Both the position numbers and the translations under genes were made by a program. Shown here piece by piece: positions 44,230 through 52,825 of a DNA stretch of 64,000 nucleotides. Where the stretch lies: assembly GCF_000622325.1 (NCBI RefSeq), contig NZ_JASE01000005.1, positions 3,410,001 to 3,474,000 on the forward strand. The letters are read 5' to 3'. The notes under the pieces are model-generated. The model had not been told where the DNA came from, did not search any database, and saw only the letters and a list, made by a program, of their open reading frames with translations. Source of the DNA: Sulfitobacter geojensis (GTDB lineage Bacteria; Pseudomonadota; Alphaproteobacteria; Rhodobacterales; Rhodobacteraceae). Numbering within the stretch: position 1 is the stretch's first letter; the number at the start of each line of letters is the position of its first letter.

Positions 44230-45585
44230 TTATTCGGTTTCCGCTTTGAATCGCGTAACGACCCGCAACCCCGGCGCATTATCCTGTAATGTCACCTGCG
44301 CCCCGTGCAGCGCCGCGACCGCCTGAACAAGGCTTAGTCCCAGGCCATGGCCCGGCGTATGGCGGCTGCGGTCCAGACGATAAAGACGTCGCATGACCTT
44401 GTCGCGTTCATCCACCGGTATGCCAGCGCCTGTGTCAGAAACCTCCAGGACCAACGCCTGCTCCCGCTTCGCCAGTGAGACGGTAATTTCGCTGCCCGCA
44501 GGGGTATGGCGCAAAGCGTTTTCAATAAGATTCGACAGCATCTGTCCCAGCAAGGCACGGTCCCCTTGCAAACAATGGGCCTGTGCCGACAGATCCAGCG
44601 TCAAAACATGCCCGCTGCTCGCGGCACTGTCCTCAAAAACCTCGACAACCTTGCGACAGACCTGCGACAGGTCCACCGTTTCAAACCGCGCCTTGGGGGA
44701 ACCTGCCTCCACCTGCGCCAGCTGCAAAAGGGCGTGGAACACATGGGTCATGCCCTCGACCTCGCCCTGAACCTTCTGCGTCAGCATTGCGGCATCGGGA
44801 TCATCGGCAACCCTGTCAGCCAAGTCCTGAACGTAAAGCGCCACCCGTTGCAGCGGCGTGCGCAGATCATGTGCAATGTCAGACGTCACACTGCGCAACG
44901 CCCCCATCTGCGTTTCCTGGGCACCTGCCATCTGGTTCAACTTGCCACCGATCTGCACCAGATCATCCGACCAGCGCGGCCCGATTGTTACGCGCGCGCC
45001 CAGATCACCGCTGGTCATTTTATCCAGCGCGGCCCCGACAACTTCGACGTGACGTTTGGACCGGCGTGCAAGGATCAAACCGCCAGACAGCGCAATCAAG
45101 ACCGTCGGCAACAGGCTGATCAGAAGAATGTTCACGAACACCCCACGCAATGCGACAATCTCCGCGCGGCTGCGCGCGATGGTGATGACCCCACCATAAA
45201 GCGCATTGGTCAGCGACAGGTATTCCCCCGCAAATTCAGCACGCTCAGGGTTCAGCGAGAAAATGTGAAACCCGCCCTCGTCCTGCGCAATTGCGCCATT
45301 GCCATAGATGCGTCCGTCCGGTGCGATGTAACTCAGGATCAACCGGCCCGGATCAGCCGCACGTGATTCCGCCTCGACCAGTTGCGCCACCGCGCGGGCC
45401 GAGGGGGCTGCACGAAACCCTGCCAAATCCTGTTGCAGGTCGGCGCGAATTGTTTCCTCGAATGACGATTGCGTCACGGCATAGCTCGCCGCAAGGCTAA
45501 GCAGGCTGACCGTCGCAAACAGGGCGACCAGCATGATTGCCAGCCGCAAGGGCATTGACCGCCAGATTTGGCGCAGGCGCGTCAC
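44230..45585 (-). CDS. Membrane sensor histidine kinase
   Basis: This 451-residue kinase has helix 1 (about 12-34), a periplasmic sensor of about 110 residues, helix 2 (about 150-172), a HAMP linker, H-box SDIAHDLRTPLQ, N-box NLIENALRHTP, G1 DTGAGIP and G2 GHGLGLSLV. GTG start at 45585 overlaps the regulator stop (GTGA). It forms a two-component system with the upstream response regulator. Signal unknown; the divergent DegP-type protease suggests envelope stress. Confidence 0.94.
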   Translation of the reverse strand: MTRLRQIWRSMPLRLAIMLVALFATVSLLSLAASYAVTQSSFEETIRADLQQDLAGFRAAPSARAVAQLVEAESRAADPGRLILSYIAPDGRIYGNGAIAQDEGGFHIFSLNPERAEFAGEYLSLTNALYGGVITIARSRAEIVALRGVFVNILLISLLPTVLIALSGGLILARRSKRHVEVVGAALDKMTSGDLGARVTIGPRWSDDLVQIGGKLNQMAGAQETQMGALRSVTSDIAHDLRTPLQRVALYVQDLADRVADDPDAAMLTQKVQGEVEGMTHVFHALLQLAQVEAGSPKARFETVDLSQVCRKVVEVFEDSAASSGHVLTLDLSAQAHCLQGDRALLGQMLSNLIENALRHTPAGSEITVSLAKREQALVLEVSDTGAGIPVDERDKVMRRLYRLDRSRHTPGHGLGLSLVQAVAALHGAQVTLQDNAPGLRVVTRFKAETE

Positions 45586-46253
45586 GCCACGATCCTGTAA
45601 CCGGCACCGCGCACGGTTTCGATCAACTCGCGGCGGAACGGTTTATCAACCTTGGCCCGCAACCGGCTGACATGGGTTTCAACCACATTGGTGCCGGGAT
45701 CGAACCCGATGTCCCAAACGCTTTCCAACAACATCGTGCGGGTCTGCACTCGCCCCTTGCGGCGCATCAAATGTTCCAGCAGCGCAAATTCACGCGGCAG
45801 CAGATCAATTTCCACATCGTCGCGGGTCACTTTGCGGGTGATCAGGTTCATCTCCAGATCCGCCGCCTTCAGCACCGTTTCGGCCTCAAGCGCCTGTGGC
45901 CTGCGGGCCAAGGCAGCAACGCGCGCCGATAATTCGCCAAAGGCAAAGGGTTTCGCCAGATAATCGTCCGCCCCTGCCTGCAACCCCTCGATCCGGTCCT
46001 CGACCTCGCCCAGCGCAGTAAGCAATAGAACAGGCGTTAACGTTCCCGCCCCGCGCAGCGTTTTGAGCAGTGTCAAACCGTCAACTTCAGGCAACATCCG
46101 GTCCAGGACAATCACGTCATACCCCCCCGCAGTCGCCGCGATCAGCCCGTCCTTGCCGTTCGTGACAAAGTCAATCACATGCCCCTCCTCGCGCAACCCC
46201 CGCGCAATATAACTGCCGGTGGTGGCATCGTCTTCGACGACCAGTAACTTCAT
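45582..46253 (-). CDS. OmpR-family response regulator
   Basis: This 223-residue regulator has a receiver domain (KLLVVEDDATTG, VIVLDRMLPEVDGL with the phosphoryl Asp, LLLTALGE, YLAKPFAFGEL) and a C-terminal winged helix (LLPREFALLEHLMRRKG, VETHVSRLRAKVD). ATG at 46253 gives the standard length; longer readings begin in the promoter. Divergent from degP and coupled to the sensor kinase. Confidence 0.96.
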   Translation of the reverse strand: MKLLVVEDDATTGSYIARGLREEGHVIDFVTNGKDGLIAATAGGYDVIVLDRMLPEVDGLTLLKTLRGAGTLTPVLLLTALGEVEDRIEGLQAGADDYLAKPFAFGELSARVAALARRPQALEAETVLKAADLEMNLITRKVTRDDVEIDLLPREFALLEHLMRRKGRVQTRTMLLESVWDIGFDPGTNVVETHVSRLRAKVDKPFRRELIETVRGAGYRIVA

Positions 46254-46321
46254 TTCAAACGGCCCACCCTTTTGTTTCGCCCCGCTTATATAGATGCAAA
46301 CGCGCCAACAGCAGAGCGGGT

Positions 46322-46333
46322 TACAAATTTGTA
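46322..46333. promoter_or_regulatory. Palindrome between regulator and degP genes
   Basis: TACAAATTTGTA is a perfect 12-base palindrome in the 153-base gap between the divergent regulator and protease genes, about 70-85 bases from both starts. It is a candidate binding site for the response regulator. Confidence 0.4.
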
Positions 46334-46406
46334 TATGCTGCCCAAGTTCTCTGTAAACCTGACGCCTCATATGGGCTGCATGAACGATAACAACGAGGCA
46401 TTCCCC

Positions 46407-47510
46407 ATGCGATCCTTAATGAAACACACTGCCCGCACAACCACCGCCGCGCTGACCGCTGCTTTGATGTCGGCCTCGGCGCTGACATTGGCACCGGCAC
46501 CCGCATTTGCGGTACCCGCCGGTGGTTACGCCGATCTGGTCGAAGCGGTGTCACCTGCCGTCGTCTTCATCGAAGTCACCACCAAGGCAACGCCGGTCCG
46601 CAACGCGCTGCCCCGCAACCTGCCCCCACAATTGCGCCGCCACTTCGAGGGCATGACCCCCGGCCAGTCACAGCCTCAGCAGGGGCTCGGGTCCGGCTTT
46701 ATCATCTCGGGGGACGGGCAAATCGTGACCAACCATCACGTTGTGGACGGGGCCGATACCGTCAAGGTCAAACTGGCCGACGGGCGCAGCTTTGATGCCG
46801 AAGTGGTCGGCAGCGATCCGTTGACCGATATTGCCGTGCTGAAAATCACCGCCGATGTCGATCTGCCAACCGTCGCCTTTGGCTCCTCCAAAGACCTGCG
46901 TGTCGGGGATGAAGTTGTCGCCGTCGGCAATCCGTTCGGCTTGGGTGGAACCGTGACTTCCGGCATCATTTCCGCTCTGTCGCGCGACATCCGGTCCGGC
47001 CCGTTTGACGATTTTATCCAGACCGATGCCGCCATCAATCGGGGCAATTCTGGCGGGCCGCTGTTTGACAACGATGGCAATGTCATTGGCGTGAATACCG
47101 CGATCCTTTCCCCCGGGGGCGGTTCGGTCGGCATCGGCTTTGCCGTGCCTTCGGATCTGGTGCAAACAGTTGTCGCCGATCTGGCCGATGACGGGCTGAT
47201 TGCACGCGGCTGGTTGGGGGTGAACATCCGCCCCATGACCGAAGAGGTCGCCGCCGTTCTGGGGTATGACGCACCTAAAGGTGCGGTAATCGAAGCGGTC
47301 AGCAAGGACAGCCCCGCCGAAACCGCCGGCCTGAAAAAGGGCGATATCATCACCGGTTTTGCGGGCACCCCCGTTGACGAATTGCGCGATTTGACGCGCG
47401 CCGTCGCCACCACAAGCCCTGATGAAACGACGGAAATCACCGTTCTGCGACGGGGCAAGGAGGTCACGCTGGACGTCACTGTCGGCACCTTGGCCCCTGA
47501 AGAAACCTGA
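46407..47510 (+). CDS. DegP/Do-like periplasmic serine protease
   Basis: This 367-residue protease has a signal peptide (about 1-35, ending AFA), a trypsin-like domain with triad His in TNHHVVDG, Asp in SDPLTDIAVLKI and Ser in RGNSGGPLF, and one PDZ domain from about residue 270. With only one PDZ it is the DegS/short HtrA layout. It degrades misfolded envelope proteins. ATG at 46407 follows GAGG and matches the signal peptide. Probably controlled by the divergent two-component system. Confidence 0.95.
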   Translation: MRSLMKHTARTTTAALTAALMSASALTLAPAPAFAVPAGGYADLVEAVSPAVVFIEVTTKATPVRNALPRNLPPQLRRHFEGMTPGQSQPQQGLGSGFIISGDGQIVTNHHVVDGADTVKVKLADGRSFDAEVVGSDPLTDIAVLKITADVDLPTVAFGSSKDLRVGDEVVAVGNPFGLGGTVTSGIISALSRDIRSGPFDDFIQTDAAINRGNSGGPLFDNDGNVIGVNTAILSPGGGSVGIGFAVPSDLVQTVVADLADDGLIARGWLGVNIRPMTEEVAAVLGYDAPKGAVIEAVSKDSPAETAGLKKGDIITGFAGTPVDELRDLTRAVATTSPDETTEITVLRRGKEVTLDVTVGTLAPEET

Positions 47511-47516
47511 TAAAAC

Positions 47517-47555
47517 GCCCGCCCCATCCCGCCTTTCGTGCGAGGTGGGGCGGGC
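47517..47555 (+). terminator. Strong GC hairpin after degP
   Basis: GCCCGCCCCATCC pairs with GGTGGGGCGGGC through one bulge, leaving a 14-base loop, 6 bases past the degP stop. No T run follows, so it is a hairpin that may stabilise mRNA ends or stop transcription weakly. Confidence 0.55.
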
Positions 47556-47678
47556 ACAGCCCCTCTCATGAAAATAACAACAGGATCACAAATGATGATC
47601 CCCACGGGCCCAAAAGAACGTTTGACATGATCGACTGCGCAGCGCACTCACGACCAAGCGCAACACCGAAGGCCCCCG

Positions 47679-48620
47679 ATGATCGGTCACCATCTCAACC
47701 TAAAGCAGCTTGAAGCACTGGTCTGGGTGGCGGATCTGGGCAGTTTTCGCAAAGCGGCCCACCACCTGAACACCACACAGCCGAACATCTCCGCACGGAT
47801 TGCAGGGCTTGAAAAGACGCTTGGCCTGCCCTTGATGCTGCGCGATGCCGGATCGGTGCGCATGACCCCGCGCGGCACCGAAGTTCTGGCGCAGGCCCGC
47901 GTCACATTGCGCGAAGCGGCCCGATTGGTGGAAATCGCCGACAGGGCCGATCTGGTTGATGACCGTCTACGCCTTGGTGTGACCGAACTGGTGGCTGCCA
48001 CCTGGTTGCGCCCTTTGATGGTCCGATTAAACGAAACTTATCCGAATGTATCCGTAGAGTTGACGGTAGACCTGTCGCGCAACCTTGATCGTGAACTTGC
48101 GTCCAACGCCCTTGATCTGGCGATCCAGACGGCACCCTTTGGTACGCAGGTGAGCGGCGAAATCGAACTGGGCGAATATGGTTATGTCTGGGTCGCAGCA
48201 CCAGCGCTGGCACGTCAATTCGGTGCGGGTGACGTCCCGATTGATAGCATGTTGAAACATCCCATCCTGACCCACACCCGCTACACTCAGGCTTACCTTG
48301 AGGTGGTAGACCACTTTGACACCAAACCCACCCAACAGATGCGAATTGTCCCCTGCAACAGTCTTTCTGCAGCAATGCATATGGCGGTCGACGGTTTAGG
48401 CATCGCCGTCCTGCCGCGTGCGTTGCTGGCCCAACATCTGATCGACGGAACGCTCAGCGAAGTTTCGCATCCTTGGCACCCAAGCCCCCTGCGCGTCGCG
48501 GCCCGCTATCACGCGGAACGGGCAGCACAGTTTGTGCACAGCGCCGCGAATACAGCCGCCGCATGTGCCGAGGCGTTTCGGGCGGCCCCATCACAGGATC
48601 ACAATCTTCGATCCCTGTGA
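47679..48620 (+). CDS. LysR-family transcriptional regulator
   Basis: This 313-residue regulator has the N-terminal helix-turn-helix (LNLKQLEALVWVADLGSF, TTQPNISARIAGLEKTLGL) and a periplasmic-binding-like effector domain from about residue 90. It lies directly upstream of the hydantoinase genes on the same strand, rather than divergent, with a candidate operator at its 3' end. It most likely controls that catabolic pair. Confidence 0.93.
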   Translation: MIGHHLNLKQLEALVWVADLGSFRKAAHHLNTTQPNISARIAGLEKTLGLPLMLRDAGSVRMTPRGTEVLAQARVTLREAARLVEIADRADLVDDRLRLGVTELVAATWLRPLMVRLNETYPNVSVELTVDLSRNLDRELASNALDLAIQTAPFGTQVSGEIELGEYGYVWVAAPALARQFGAGDVPIDSMLKHPILTHTRYTQAYLEVVDHFDTKPTQQMRIVPCNSLSAAMHMAVDGLGIAVLPRALLAQHLIDGTLSEVSHPWHPSPLRVAARYHAERAAQFVHSAANTAAACAEAFRAAPSQDHNLRSL

Positions 48621-48631
48621 TAGAATATAAT
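48592..48631 (+). promoter_or_regulatory. Inverted repeat and promoter upstream of hydantoinase genes
   Basis: CACAGGATC (48592-48600) and GATCCCTGTG (48610-48619) form an almost perfect inverted repeat with a 9-base centre at the very end of the LysR gene. TATAAT at 48626-48631 follows. This fits a LysR operator overlapping the promoter of the hyu genes; the repeat could also be a terminator for the LysR gene. Confidence 0.5.
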
Positions 48632-48687
48632 AATTTGCATCGATACCGCCCGCCTTCTTATGTTTGCGAAAAATCGGGAGCTTGAAC

Positions 48688-50766
48688 ATGCAAACATCTT
48701 CTGTCCGTCTTGGCGTGGACATCGGTGGGACCTTTACCGATGTGGTGCTTGAGGTCGATGGCGCGTCCTTTTCGACCAAAGTGCTGACGACCTATGCCGC
48801 GCCCGAAAACGCTATTATCGACGGGATGCATCAGGTCTGTACCAAGGCAGGTATCACGCCCCCTGCCATCACCCAGATTATCCACGGCACGACATTGGCC
48901 ACCAATGCGTTGATCGAACGGCGCGGGGCCAAAACGGCGCTGATCACCACCGAAGGGTTTCGCGATGTCATCGAAATGCGCACGGAGTCGCGGTTTGAAC
49001 AATATGACCTGAACCTCAGCCTGCCCGAACCGCTGTTGGCCCGTCAAATGCGTTATACCGTGACAGAACGCGTGGATGCGCGTGGCGATGTGTTAATCCC
49101 GCTGAACCGTGCTGATGTTGAAGAAGTCGTCGCGCAAATCAGAACGGCAGGGTATGAAAGTGTCGCCGTCGGGCTGATGCATTCCTACCTGAACCCCGCC
49201 CATGAACAGATGGTGCGCGAGGTGTTGGCAGATATGATGCCGGACGCGATGGTGTCCCTGTCCTGCGAAGTGTCGCCGCAGATGCGCGAATATGAACGTT
49301 TCAACACGGTTGTAGCAAATGCCTATATCAAGCCGTTGATGAAGTCCTATCTGGGCCGCCTTGAGGGCCGCCTGAAAGACGAAGGTGTCGACTGCAATAT
49401 TTTCCTGATGCATTCCGGTGGCGGGATTATCTCGATTGAAAGTGCTGCGGAGTTTCCGGTGCGGTTGGTTGAATCCGGCCCTGCGGGCGGTGCCGTTTTC
49501 GCCGCACACATCGCGGCGCGATATGGACTGGACAAGGTGCTGTCCTTTGACATGGGCGGCACCACGGCCAAGATTTGCCTGATCAAGAACCAGACCCCGA
49601 AAACCAGCCGCGTGTTCGAGGTTGCCCGCACCTATCGTTTCAAAAAAGGCTCCGGCATGCCGATTTCGATCCCTGTGATTGATATGGTCGAAATTGGCGC
49701 AGGCGGCGGATCACTGGCGCATGTTGATGCGATGCGCCAGATCCGTGTCGGACCTGAAAGTGCCGGATCTGAACCTGGGCCGGCCTGTTACGGGCGGGGC
49801 GGTTTGAAACCTGCCGTGACCGACGCGGATCTGGTGCTCGGCAAACTCGACCCTGACAATTTCGCCGGTGGGTCGATCAAGCTCGACACCGCAGGCTCCG
49901 AGGGGGCGTTGACCACTGTTCTGGGGGACGTGCTGGACATGGACGCTGCCACCTCGGCCTTTGGTCTGGCCGAAGTTGTGGACGAAAACATGGCCAATGC
50001 TGCGCGGGTACATGCGGTCGAAAATGGCGAAGACCTGAGCGAATACACCATGATCGCCTTTGGTGGTGCGGCACCACTGCATGCCGGACGTTTGTGTGAA
50101 AAGCTGGGCGTCGACCGTTTGCTGGTGCCGCCGGGGGCTGGGGTCGGCTCTGCCATCGGTTTTCTGCGCGCCCCGTTCAGTTTCGAAGCGAACCGGTCAG
50201 TGTATATGCGGCTATCGGATTTCGACGCCGCGAAGATCAAGGCGTTGCTGGGCGAATTGCAAAACGAAGCCACCGGTTTCGTGCGCAATTGCGCGCCTGA
50301 TGCGACGATCCTGTCAGAGTTCAAAGCCTATATGCGCTATGCCGGTCAGGGCTGGGAAATCCCGATTGTCCTAACAGCAGAACAAGCAGCCAATCCTGAC
50401 GCGGCGACCTTTGAACGGCTGTTTGCCGAAGATTATGCCAAACTGTTTGGCCGCACGGTCGATGGGTTGGACATCGAAATCACCGTCTGGTCCGCCAACG
50501 CCACCACCCCGCCCGAACAGGTTGCCAAGGTCGCGCTGGCAACGCCGCAAGGGGCTGCTGCCATCGCGTCGCGCCGGCCCATGTTCGATCCGGCACTGGC
50601 CGAATTTCAGGACAGCGCCGTCATCCTGCGCGAGGGGATGGGCCAAGGTGCCGAAGTATCCGGCCCCGCCATCATTACCGAGGATGAAACCACCATCATC
50701 CTGCCCACCAGCCGCAAGGCAATCCGCCAGCCCGACGGCTGCATTGATGTGACTGTGAAAGGCTGA
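48688..50766 (+). CDS. Hydantoinase/oxoprolinase family protein, subunit A
   Basis: This 692-residue ATP-dependent subunit has the N-terminal ASKHA-like motif GVDIGGTFTDVV (residues 8-19), HGTTLATNALIER, and DMGGTTAKICLI in the second core domain. The family includes N-methylhydantoinase A, 5-oxoprolinase and acetone carboxylase, all using ATP on cyclic amides or ketones. ATG at 48688 has GGGAG 7 bases upstream. It is paired with subunit B, 4 bases downstream. Substrate is unknown; the LysR gene upstream implies inducible catabolism. Confidence 0.92.
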   Translation: MQTSSVRLGVDIGGTFTDVVLEVDGASFSTKVLTTYAAPENAIIDGMHQVCTKAGITPPAITQIIHGTTLATNALIERRGAKTALITTEGFRDVIEMRTESRFEQYDLNLSLPEPLLARQMRYTVTERVDARGDVLIPLNRADVEEVVAQIRTAGYESVAVGLMHSYLNPAHEQMVREVLADMMPDAMVSLSCEVSPQMREYERFNTVVANAYIKPLMKSYLGRLEGRLKDEGVDCNIFLMHSGGGIISIESAAEFPVRLVESGPAGGAVFAAHIAARYGLDKVLSFDMGGTTAKICLIKNQTPKTSRVFEVARTYRFKKGSGMPISIPVIDMVEIGAGGGSLAHVDAMRQIRVGPESAGSEPGPACYGRGGLKPAVTDADLVLGKLDPDNFAGGSIKLDTAGSEGALTTVLGDVLDMDAATSAFGLAEVVDENMANAARVHAVENGEDLSEYTMIAFGGAAPLHAGRLCEKLGVDRLLVPPGAGVGSAIGFLRAPFSFEANRSVYMRLSDFDAAKIKALLGELQNEATGFVRNCAPDATILSEFKAYMRYAGQGWEIPIVLTAEQAANPDAATFERLFAEDYAKLFGRTVDGLDIEITVWSANATTPPEQVAKVALATPQGAAAIASRRPMFDPALAEFQDSAVILREGMGQGAEVSGPAIITEDETTIILPTSRKAIRQPDGCIDVTVKG

Positions 50767-50770
50767 ACCC

Positions 50771-52480
50771 ATGGGAAAACAACATTCAAACGTCGCCTAT
50801 CAGGTCATGTGGAACCGCCTGATTTCCGTAGTTGAAGAGCAGGCACAAGCCCTTGTGCGGACGGCATTTTCCACCTCCGTACGCGAGGCCGGTGATCTGT
50901 CCGCAGGGGTTTATGACACCCATGGCCAGATGCTGGCCCAAGCGGTGACCGGCACGCCGGGCCACGTGAACGCCATGGCCGATGCAGTAGCGCATTTCAT
51001 CCGCCGGATCGGGCGACAGAACATCCTTCAGGGCGATGTTTACATCACCAACGACCCCTGGGAAGGCACCGGCCACCTGCATGACATCACTATGGTCACG
51101 CCGTCCTTTCACAACGACGTCTTGGTCGGCTTCTTCGCCTGTACCGCCCATATCGTCGACATCGGCGGGCGCGGCTTTGGTGCCGATGCGGCAAGCGTTT
51201 ACGAAGAGGGCCTGTATCTGCCCATTATGAAATTCGCCGATGCAGGCGAGGTGGATCAGACCCTTGTGCGGATCATCCGCGGCAATGTGCGTGAGCCCGA
51301 CCAATTGATCGGTGACATCTACGCGCTGACCACCTGTAACGAAATCGGCCATCGCCGCCTGATCGACATGATGCAGGAATTCGAACTGGACACATTGGAC
51401 GGCATCGCGTCCTTCATCCTTGAAAACTCCCGTCGGGCCACACTGGAACGGATCGCCGCGCTGCCGCGGACACAAGCGTCTGGCGAAATGACCATCGACG
51501 GGTTTTCCGCCCCGATCACGCTCAAGGTTACACTTACCATCGAAGAAGACCGCATTCTGTCGGACTTCGCAGGGACTTCGGGGCTGGATCGCAAGGGCAT
51601 CAATTGCCCGCTGGTTTATGCCAAAGCTTATGCCTGTTACGCTCTTAAGGTCGCGATTGCGCCGGAAATTCCCAATAACGCCGCCTCGCTCGCGCCGTTC
51701 GAAATTGCCGCACCCGATAATACCATCGTCAACGCCCTGCACCCTGCGCCCGTGGCGTTGCGCCATATCGTCGGTCATTTCATCCCCGACGTGGTGTTCA
51801 ATGCCTTTGACAAGATCGTGCCGGACCTCGTGCCGGCCGAGGGTGCGGGATGTCTGTGCAACTTCCAGGTCTCTTTGCGCCCGCGCATGGATGCACCCGC
51901 GCCCGCAGATGCCGTGCGCCGCGAGGTGTTGACCTTCAACTCCGGCGGATCGGGGGCGCGCCCCGAATTTGACGGGCTAAACGCCACCGCTTTCCCGTCC
52001 GGCGTGATGACCATGCCGGTCGAGGCCACAGAACACGCAGGCCCCGTGATCATCTGGCGCAAAGAACTGCGACCCGATTCGGGCGGCAGTGGCAAACAGC
52101 GCGGCGGTCTGGGGCAATACATGGTTGTCGGCGCGCGCGAAGGGCATGAATTCGACATTCAGGCAATGTTCGACCGTGTGGATCACCCGGCCCAAGGGCG
52201 GCGGGGCGGCGGGGCGGGTGCGCCCACAACCATTGCCCAGGATGACGGCGGCAAGATGTACGGGAAAGGCAAACAACTGGTCACCCATGGCCGCAAGGTG
52301 ATGATGGCCTTTCCGGGCGGGGGCGGGTACGGCGATCCTGCCGAGCGCCCCAAAGAAAACGTCATGCGCGACCTTGCGCGCGGATACATATCGGCCCAGA
52401 CGGCGGCGCAGGATTATGGGTTGAGCGACACCGATATTGCTGCGGTAAAAGACGCCGTTGCCAAGGGGGAGGCCATCTGA
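50771..52480 (+). CDS. Hydantoinase/oxoprolinase family protein, subunit B
   Basis: This 569-residue partner has the family blocks ISVVEEQAQALVRTAFS, GHVNAMADAVAHF, ITNDPWEGTGHLHDITMV with the metal-binding region and a glycine-rich C-terminus (FPGGGGYGDPAERP). It forms a heteromer with subunit A. Together they would hydrolyse a cyclic amide. A terminator-like palindrome follows 47 bases after its stop. Confidence 0.92.
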   Translation: MGKQHSNVAYQVMWNRLISVVEEQAQALVRTAFSTSVREAGDLSAGVYDTHGQMLAQAVTGTPGHVNAMADAVAHFIRRIGRQNILQGDVYITNDPWEGTGHLHDITMVTPSFHNDVLVGFFACTAHIVDIGGRGFGADAASVYEEGLYLPIMKFADAGEVDQTLVRIIRGNVREPDQLIGDIYALTTCNEIGHRRLIDMMQEFELDTLDGIASFILENSRRATLERIAALPRTQASGEMTIDGFSAPITLKVTLTIEEDRILSDFAGTSGLDRKGINCPLVYAKAYACYALKVAIAPEIPNNAASLAPFEIAAPDNTIVNALHPAPVALRHIVGHFIPDVVFNAFDKIVPDLVPAEGAGCLCNFQVSLRPRMDAPAPADAVRREVLTFNSGGSGARPEFDGLNATAFPSGVMTMPVEATEHAGPVIIWRKELRPDSGGSGKQRGGLGQYMVVGAREGHEFDIQAMFDRVDHPAQGRRGGGAGAPTTIAQDDGGKMYGKGKQLVTHGRKVMMAFPGGGGYGDPAERPKENVMRDLARGYISAQTAAQDYGLSDTDIAAVKDAVAKGEAI

Positions 52481-52526
52481 CGTCCCACCCCGCCTGACCG
52501 GTCTGCTTCCATTTTTGCGACTTCCG

Positions 52527-52544
52527 GCCGACCGGTCGGCTTTT
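52527..52544 (+). terminator. Palindromic terminator after hydantoinase B gene
   Basis: GCCGACCGGTCGGC is a perfect palindrome (5-base stem, 4-base loop) followed directly by TTTT, 47 bases past the stop. Confidence 0.55.
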
Positions 52545-52742
52545 AGAAACACGTAGGACGATCGCCATAATTGCGGCCTCCTTTGCTGTCGCTTTTTAAA
52601 GATCACGCTGCCCCATCACTGCGCACGCATACCCCCTTACGGACCCCATTCGCGCATATGGGCAAAGCCTGAAACACCGCTTTCGCGAGGTCACTGCAAC
52701 CGCCTAGCGGATAAATTCACGTTTCGATCCTAAAATTCGACC

Positions 52743-52768
52743 TTCTCAAGGCCGGTTGCCCTTGAGAA
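52743..52768 (+). promoter_or_regulatory. Hairpin in the mrp leader
   Basis: TTCTCAAGG and CCTTGAGAA form a perfect 9-base stem with an 8-base loop, about 57 bases before the mrpA start. A CGCTTTTT run follows 5 bases later, so it could act as a terminator or attenuator, or as an operator dyad. Confidence 0.45.
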
Positions 52769-52825
52769 ACCGCGCTTTTTGCCACAAATATGGACGATGT
52801 CCTAAGGTTCTGGTCAGGAGTTCGC

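Larger units (their letters stand above)
52481..52825. other. Leader region of the mrp operon, no gene seen
   Basis: These 345 bases between the hydantoinase B gene and mrpA hold no convincing coding sequence. They contain a palindromic terminator at 52527-52544, AT-rich patches and a 9-base-pair hairpin at 52743-52768, followed by the ribosome site AGGAG at 52816-52820. The length leaves room for a long untranslated leader. Confidence 0.7.
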
